The position numbers and the translations under genes were made by a program. Under the pieces are notes generated by a model. It saw only the letters and a list, made by a program, of their open reading frames with translations. It was not told the origin of the DNA and ran no database searches. Shown one piece after another: positions 60,625 to 64,000 of a stretch of DNA of 64,000 nt (positions within the stretch are counted from its first letter, which is position 1; the number at the start of each line of letters is the position of its first letter). This stretch comes from Oscillatoria sp. SIO1A7. Lineage in GTDB: Bacteria > Cyanobacteriota > Cyanobacteriia > Cyanobacteriales > Laspinemataceae. The DNA lies in assembly GCA_010672965.1 (NCBI GenBank), contig JAAHFN010000009.1:245747-309746 (forward strand). Direction: 5' to 3'.

Positions 60625-63600
60625 TTAAGCTCGTCGCCTTCTGACCAATAGCAAATAAGCAGAAGGAACAAAGTACAGAGCCAAGAGCGTTGCACCGCCA
60701 ATTCCACCGGAGATGATTACGGCGAGGGGCGGCCAAAATCCGCCGCCATCTAATAAGAGCGGTACAAAACCAATAGTAGTTGTGAGAGTGGTGGCGATGA
60801 CGTGACGAGTAGCATGAACTACTATTTCTATGGCTGCTTTGTAGTTACCTTGACGGGCAGCAGGGTCGGCTTTGAGGGCGGCAAGGACGACAATTGAGTC
60901 GTTGATGGCAATGCCGACTAAGCCGATAGAGCCGATAATCGCCATAAATCCAAAGGGGAAACCAAATAGCCAGAGAGACAATAGTCCCAATCCAATGGAG
61001 CAAAAGCCGACGATCGCAATAATGCTGGCTAAGCGGAAGGAACCTAAGGAGAGAACTAGGCTGGCAATAGTCAAGACAATGATAATGCCAACTGTGGAGA
61101 GCAAACCGCCGACGGCTCCATCGCGCTCGGCATCTTCGCCGCCGAATTCAAAGGAGTAGCCGGGAGGAAGCTGAAAGTCGCTTTGTTCGAGTCTTTGTTG
61201 GAATTCTGAGAGAACGCTGGCTGGGAGAACTCCTGCTTGGAGAAAGGCTTGGACGGTGTTGACTCTGAGGGAATTGCGGCGGGCGATCGCAGCTAATTGC
61301 GGCACCAATTTCACTTGCCCCACTGCCGAGAGCGGAATTACTTCAATCGAGTTAGTGCTGTTGTTTTGTTCTGTAGGAGATGCTTGGCGATCGAGACTTT
61401 CTCCAACTGCTAGCAAATCTAGGGAGCCAATCCGGCTTAAATCGCTTCTATTGTTTGCCGAGAGTAGCACGCGCACTGGCAGCTCTTCGGTAAATTCCAG
61501 AACCGAGCCGCCGACTGCACCTTCGAGACTGGTTTCCAATTGTCTCGCAACGCTGGTTTTATCCAATCCTGCCAAGCGAACTTCGTCTTCGTCCAAGCGC
61601 AATTTTAGCTGGGGCAAAGCTTCGCTGAGATTAGCGCGAGTATGGGTGACATTCGCCACTAGAGCCAGTTCTCTTCTGACCCTTTCTCCCAAGCGGCGCA
61701 ACTCCTGCAAATCGGAACCGTAAATCCGCATCTCTATGGGGGCGTTAAAGGGCGGTCCTTGCTCTAATTGTCGGACTATAATTCTTGCTTCGGGAAAGGC
61801 GGCATCTAGCTCCGATTGTACGATAGGAATTAGAGTTTTAGCGGCAGCTACAGAATTCAATTGCACCAAAGCTTGGCCATAATTTGCTGCTGCCTCTCGA
61901 CCTCCTACTATATTATAGTAAAAGGCCGGGGCGCTTTGACCGCCAAACCAATGGACGTTTGTGACTTCTGGATGGCGGAGAATTAATTGCCGCGCTTGCA
62001 GGAGTCGCGATCGCGTTTCTTTGAGAGCGCCAGATGAAGGCATCTCTAGTTCTATTTGAAACTGGTCTCGGTCTGCGGGAGGGAAAAACTGTTCTTCTAG
62101 ATTGGGAAATTGACTAAAGCCAATAGCGGGTAAGACGAAGGCGAGCAATATTCCCAGAACTGGTCGAGCCAAAATAAACTTTAAAGTCCAGCGATAAATC
62201 CGCGTCAGGCCGGGGTGCGAGAATCCAACTTGCCACCAAGAGGAGCGGCGGTATTTTTTCTGTTTTCTATTATTGGCATTTATTGGCGAATCTTGCGGGG
62301 CATTTATTTGCGAATCCAGTCGATTGCTGCGATAGAGCCTAGCGGTTAAAGCTGGAATAATAGTTAAGGCTAAAAACAAGGATGAGAAAAGAGCGATAAT
62401 CACGCTGAGGCCAATAGTGCCGACAAATTCCCCAGAACCTCCGGGTAGCAAGACTATGGGCAGAAAGGCAAGAACTGTGGTGAGAGTGGAGGCCAAAAGG
62501 GGAACTGCTAGATAGCGAATGCTTTTTTCAATTGCCTCTATCGGTTTGATGCCTCGAACGAGATGGTTGCGGACTTCATCTACAACTACAATGGCGTTAT
62601 CAATTAAAAGACCTAAAGCGACAATCAAGCCGGTGATGGACATTTGGTGTAGGGGAATGCCGAGGAACCTCATACAGCCAAAGAGGATTAATCCCGACAG
62701 TGGCAGGGATAAGCCGATAACAATCGCAGACTGCCACCCCATTATAAATAGAGTTACGCTAAAAACTAGGACGCCTCCGAGCATTAGATTGAAAATGAGA
62801 TTGTTGAGCCTCGCGGTTACATAGCGACTCTGGTCGAAGACAGTTTGCAACTCTAGACCCCGAGGCAGTTGTTGGCGGAATTCATCTAGAGAGTTCCTAG
62901 CTCTGTCCGCCCATCGGTCGAGTCGCTGGCTGGATTGTACGAAGACAGCTAGAGCGATCGCCGGACGACCGCTAACAATAGCAATGTCCGAAGGCGGCTG
63001 GACAATTCCCTTTTTTACCTGGGCAATATCTCCCAAGCGGACAAATTGAGCGCGATCGCCAAAACGAATTGGTATTTGCCGAATTCTATCTAGAGAATCC
63101 AGCTCCCCTTCAATTTCTATAGCCAGATCGTTTTTATTTCCTCGCAGTTGACCGGCAGTTACCTTGGCATCGCTAGCCTGGATTTGCCGCGAAAGGTCTT
63201 CGGCGCTTAACCCCAGAGTCGCCAATGCTGCTTGGTCGATTTCTACGGCTATCTCTTCGTCTGGCTCGCCGAAGATTTCTACTTTTTCCGTGCCGCCCAG
63301 GGCTCGCAGGCGATCGGACAGGGATTCGGCACGGCGGCGGAGAATCGCGTAATTGGGGTTATTGTCTTGCTCCCAGGTCAAAGCGACAATTAAAGCATAG
63401 GCTTTTGCTTCCAAATTTTCAAACTCTGGCTCGGTTGCTCCCGGAGGCAGTTGGGGAGAGGCATCGGCCACTTTATCCCTAATCCGCGACCAAACTTCAT
63501 CGACTTCTTTAATTTCATCAAAAAGTTCGATAACAATATTAGATATTCCCTTACGAGAGGTCGATTGCAGAGTTTCTATTTCCTCAATCTCTCGTAATTC

Positions 63601-63801
63601 TTCTTCTATTTTTTCCGTGACTAGGGATTCGACTCTGTAGGGATTGGCTCCTGGTAAAAAGGTGGTTACTCTTGCAGCTCTAGGTGTCAATTCGGGATCT
63701 TCTAGCCGAGGCAGGAGCTGGTAGGAGGATAAACCCCAAAATATAATTAAGACAAGGGTGAGAATTAATAGGCGCAGATTGCGATAAAAGAGGGAGAACA
63801 T
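60625..63801 (-). CDS. RND-family efflux transporter (AcrB/HAE1-like)
   Basis: Inner-membrane proton-driven exporter, 1058 residues with 12 helices. N-terminal helix (LLILTLVLIIFWGLSSYQLL), periplasmic porter loops, central helices with LLIDNAIVVVDEVRNHL (the proton-relay Asp region of TM4) and the matching IAINDSIVVLAALKADP in the second half. Subtype unclear: closest in feel to hydrophobe/amphiphile exporters, not metal-type. The membrane fusion partner gene is likely beyond the window edge. ATG 63801 is 23 bases before heptads. Confidence 0.92.
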   Translation of the reverse strand: MFSLFYRNLRLLILTLVLIIFWGLSSYQLLPRLEDPELTPRAARVTTFLPGANPYRVESLVTEKIEEELREIEEIETLQSTSRKGISNIVIELFDEIKEVDEVWSRIRDKVADASPQLPPGATEPEFENLEAKAYALIVALTWEQDNNPNYAILRRRAESLSDRLRALGGTEKVEIFGEPDEEIAVEIDQAALATLGLSAEDLSRQIQASDAKVTAGQLRGNKNDLAIEIEGELDSLDRIRQIPIRFGDRAQFVRLGDIAQVKKGIVQPPSDIAIVSGRPAIALAVFVQSSQRLDRWADRARNSLDEFRQQLPRGLELQTVFDQSRYVTARLNNLIFNLMLGGVLVFSVTLFIMGWQSAIVIGLSLPLSGLILFGCMRFLGIPLHQMSITGLIVALGLLIDNAIVVVDEVRNHLVRGIKPIEAIEKSIRYLAVPLLASTLTTVLAFLPIVLLPGGSGEFVGTIGLSVIIALFSSLFLALTIIPALTARLYRSNRLDSQINAPQDSPINANNRKQKKYRRSSWWQVGFSHPGLTRIYRWTLKFILARPVLGILLAFVLPAIGFSQFPNLEEQFFPPADRDQFQIELEMPSSGALKETRSRLLQARQLILRHPEVTNVHWFGGQSAPAFYYNIVGGREAAANYGQALVQLNSVAAAKTLIPIVQSELDAAFPEARIIVRQLEQGPPFNAPIEMRIYGSDLQELRRLGERVRRELALVANVTHTRANLSEALPQLKLRLDEDEVRLAGLDKTSVARQLETSLEGAVGGSVLEFTEELPVRVLLSANNRSDLSRIGSLDLLAVGESLDRQASPTEQNNSTNSIEVIPLSAVGQVKLVPQLAAIARRNSLRVNTVQAFLQAGVLPASVLSEFQQRLEQSDFQLPPGYSFEFGGEDAERDGAVGGLLSTVGIIIVLTIASLVLSLGSFRLASIIAIVGFCSIGLGLLSLWLFGFPFGFMAIIGSIGLVGIAINDSIVVLAALKADPAARQGNYKAAIEIVVHATRHVIATTLTTTIGFVPLLLDGGGFWPPLAVIISGGIGGATLLALYFVPSAYLLLVRRRRA

Positions 63802-64000
63802 AATGTTAGGGAATTGGGTGGGGTGTAGGGTGTAGGGTGTAGGGTGTGGGGTGTAGGGTGTGGGGTGTAGGGTGTGGGGTGTGGGGTGTGGGGGGTAGGG
63901 TGTGGGGGGGAGGGTGTGGGGTGTGGGGTGTAGGGTGTGGGGTGGAGGGTGTGGGGTGTAGGGTGTAGGGTGTCGGGTGTGGGGTGTCGGGTGTAGGGTG
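63802..64000. repeat. GTAGGGTGTGGGGTGTAGG heptad tract at the window end
   Basis: About 180 bp of TGTAGGG and TGTGGGG heptads with occasional TGTCGGG, running off the window. The longest of seven such tracts here (others: 16336, 21895, 36705, 51566, 52480, 58677). Short tandem heptads (STRR) are known in filamentous cyanobacteria. Confidence 0.9.

Noticed and set aside
63802..64000. Telomere-like sequence at a replicon end
   Set aside because: The same heptads occur in the middle of the window, so the tract does not mark an end.

Overview
The window is cyanobacterial. It is dense in the HIP1 octamer GCGATCGC, carries psaK (photosystem I) and the cyanobacterial order grpE-dnaK next to pilB-pilT-pilC, and encodes an SLH/OprB-type porin, the Fut iron transporter and a cyanovirin-N homologue. 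The load of short palindromic and heptameric repeats in nearly every gap suggests a large-genome filamentous form (Oscillatoriales-like). That placement is inference; no marker gene settles it.

Layout. 0-10 kb: dnaK (cut by the window edge) and grpE leftward; pilB, pilT, pilC and two uncharacterised genes rightward (type IV pilus motors and platform). 10-17 kb: a truncated gene, a decayed and an intact copy of a cold-type RRM RNA-binding protein gene, a small basic protein, an MDR oxidoreductase, tRNA-Arg(ACG), moaC and psaK. 17-22 kb: a 1613-residue CBS-GAF-PAS histidine kinase, one GAF of which has the cysteine layout of a DXCF cyanobacteriochrome. 22-28 kb: accessory region with a HicA-like protein, a secreted protein, a cyanovirin-N homologue with signal peptide, and an ECF-like sigma factor whose coding region has absorbed a MITE in frame. 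27.7-29.7 kb: two members of a three-member small-protein family (the third is at 58 kb), each behind the same unusual A-tract/hairpin leader. 30-37 kb: a yellow/MRJP-like secreted protein, a DUF433 antitoxin-like protein truncated by a MITE, and mfd. 37-44 kb: a ribbon-helix-helix fusion protein, bacterioferritin, an iron-uptake-type porin, a His-rich lipoprotein and a two-domain multicopper oxidase (metal handling). 44-52 kb: HTH-STAND ATPase, Rpn/PD-(D/E)XK protein and a WD40-STAND protein with permuted domain order. 52-57 kb: futC, futB, futA. 58-64 kb: M16 peptidase, a gene fragment and an RND pump.

At least six families of roughly 90-240 bp palindromic elements are present: A GGACTTACGCA ends, B GGGATTTCCAAATAAAT, C GGGAGCATTTCA with 8-bp target duplications, D TATAGCGTTTCTCAAAT, E TATAGCA...TGCTATA, F AGAAACCCGG hairpins. 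Heptad tracts (TGTAGGG/TGTGGGG, GGCATTG, GGTCAGC), HIP1-bearing interspersed repeats and two satellites also occur. These elements have truncated, extended or re-terminated several genes. No transposase gene, phage gene or CRISPR array is visible. All family assignments were made by reading the sequence, without database searches.
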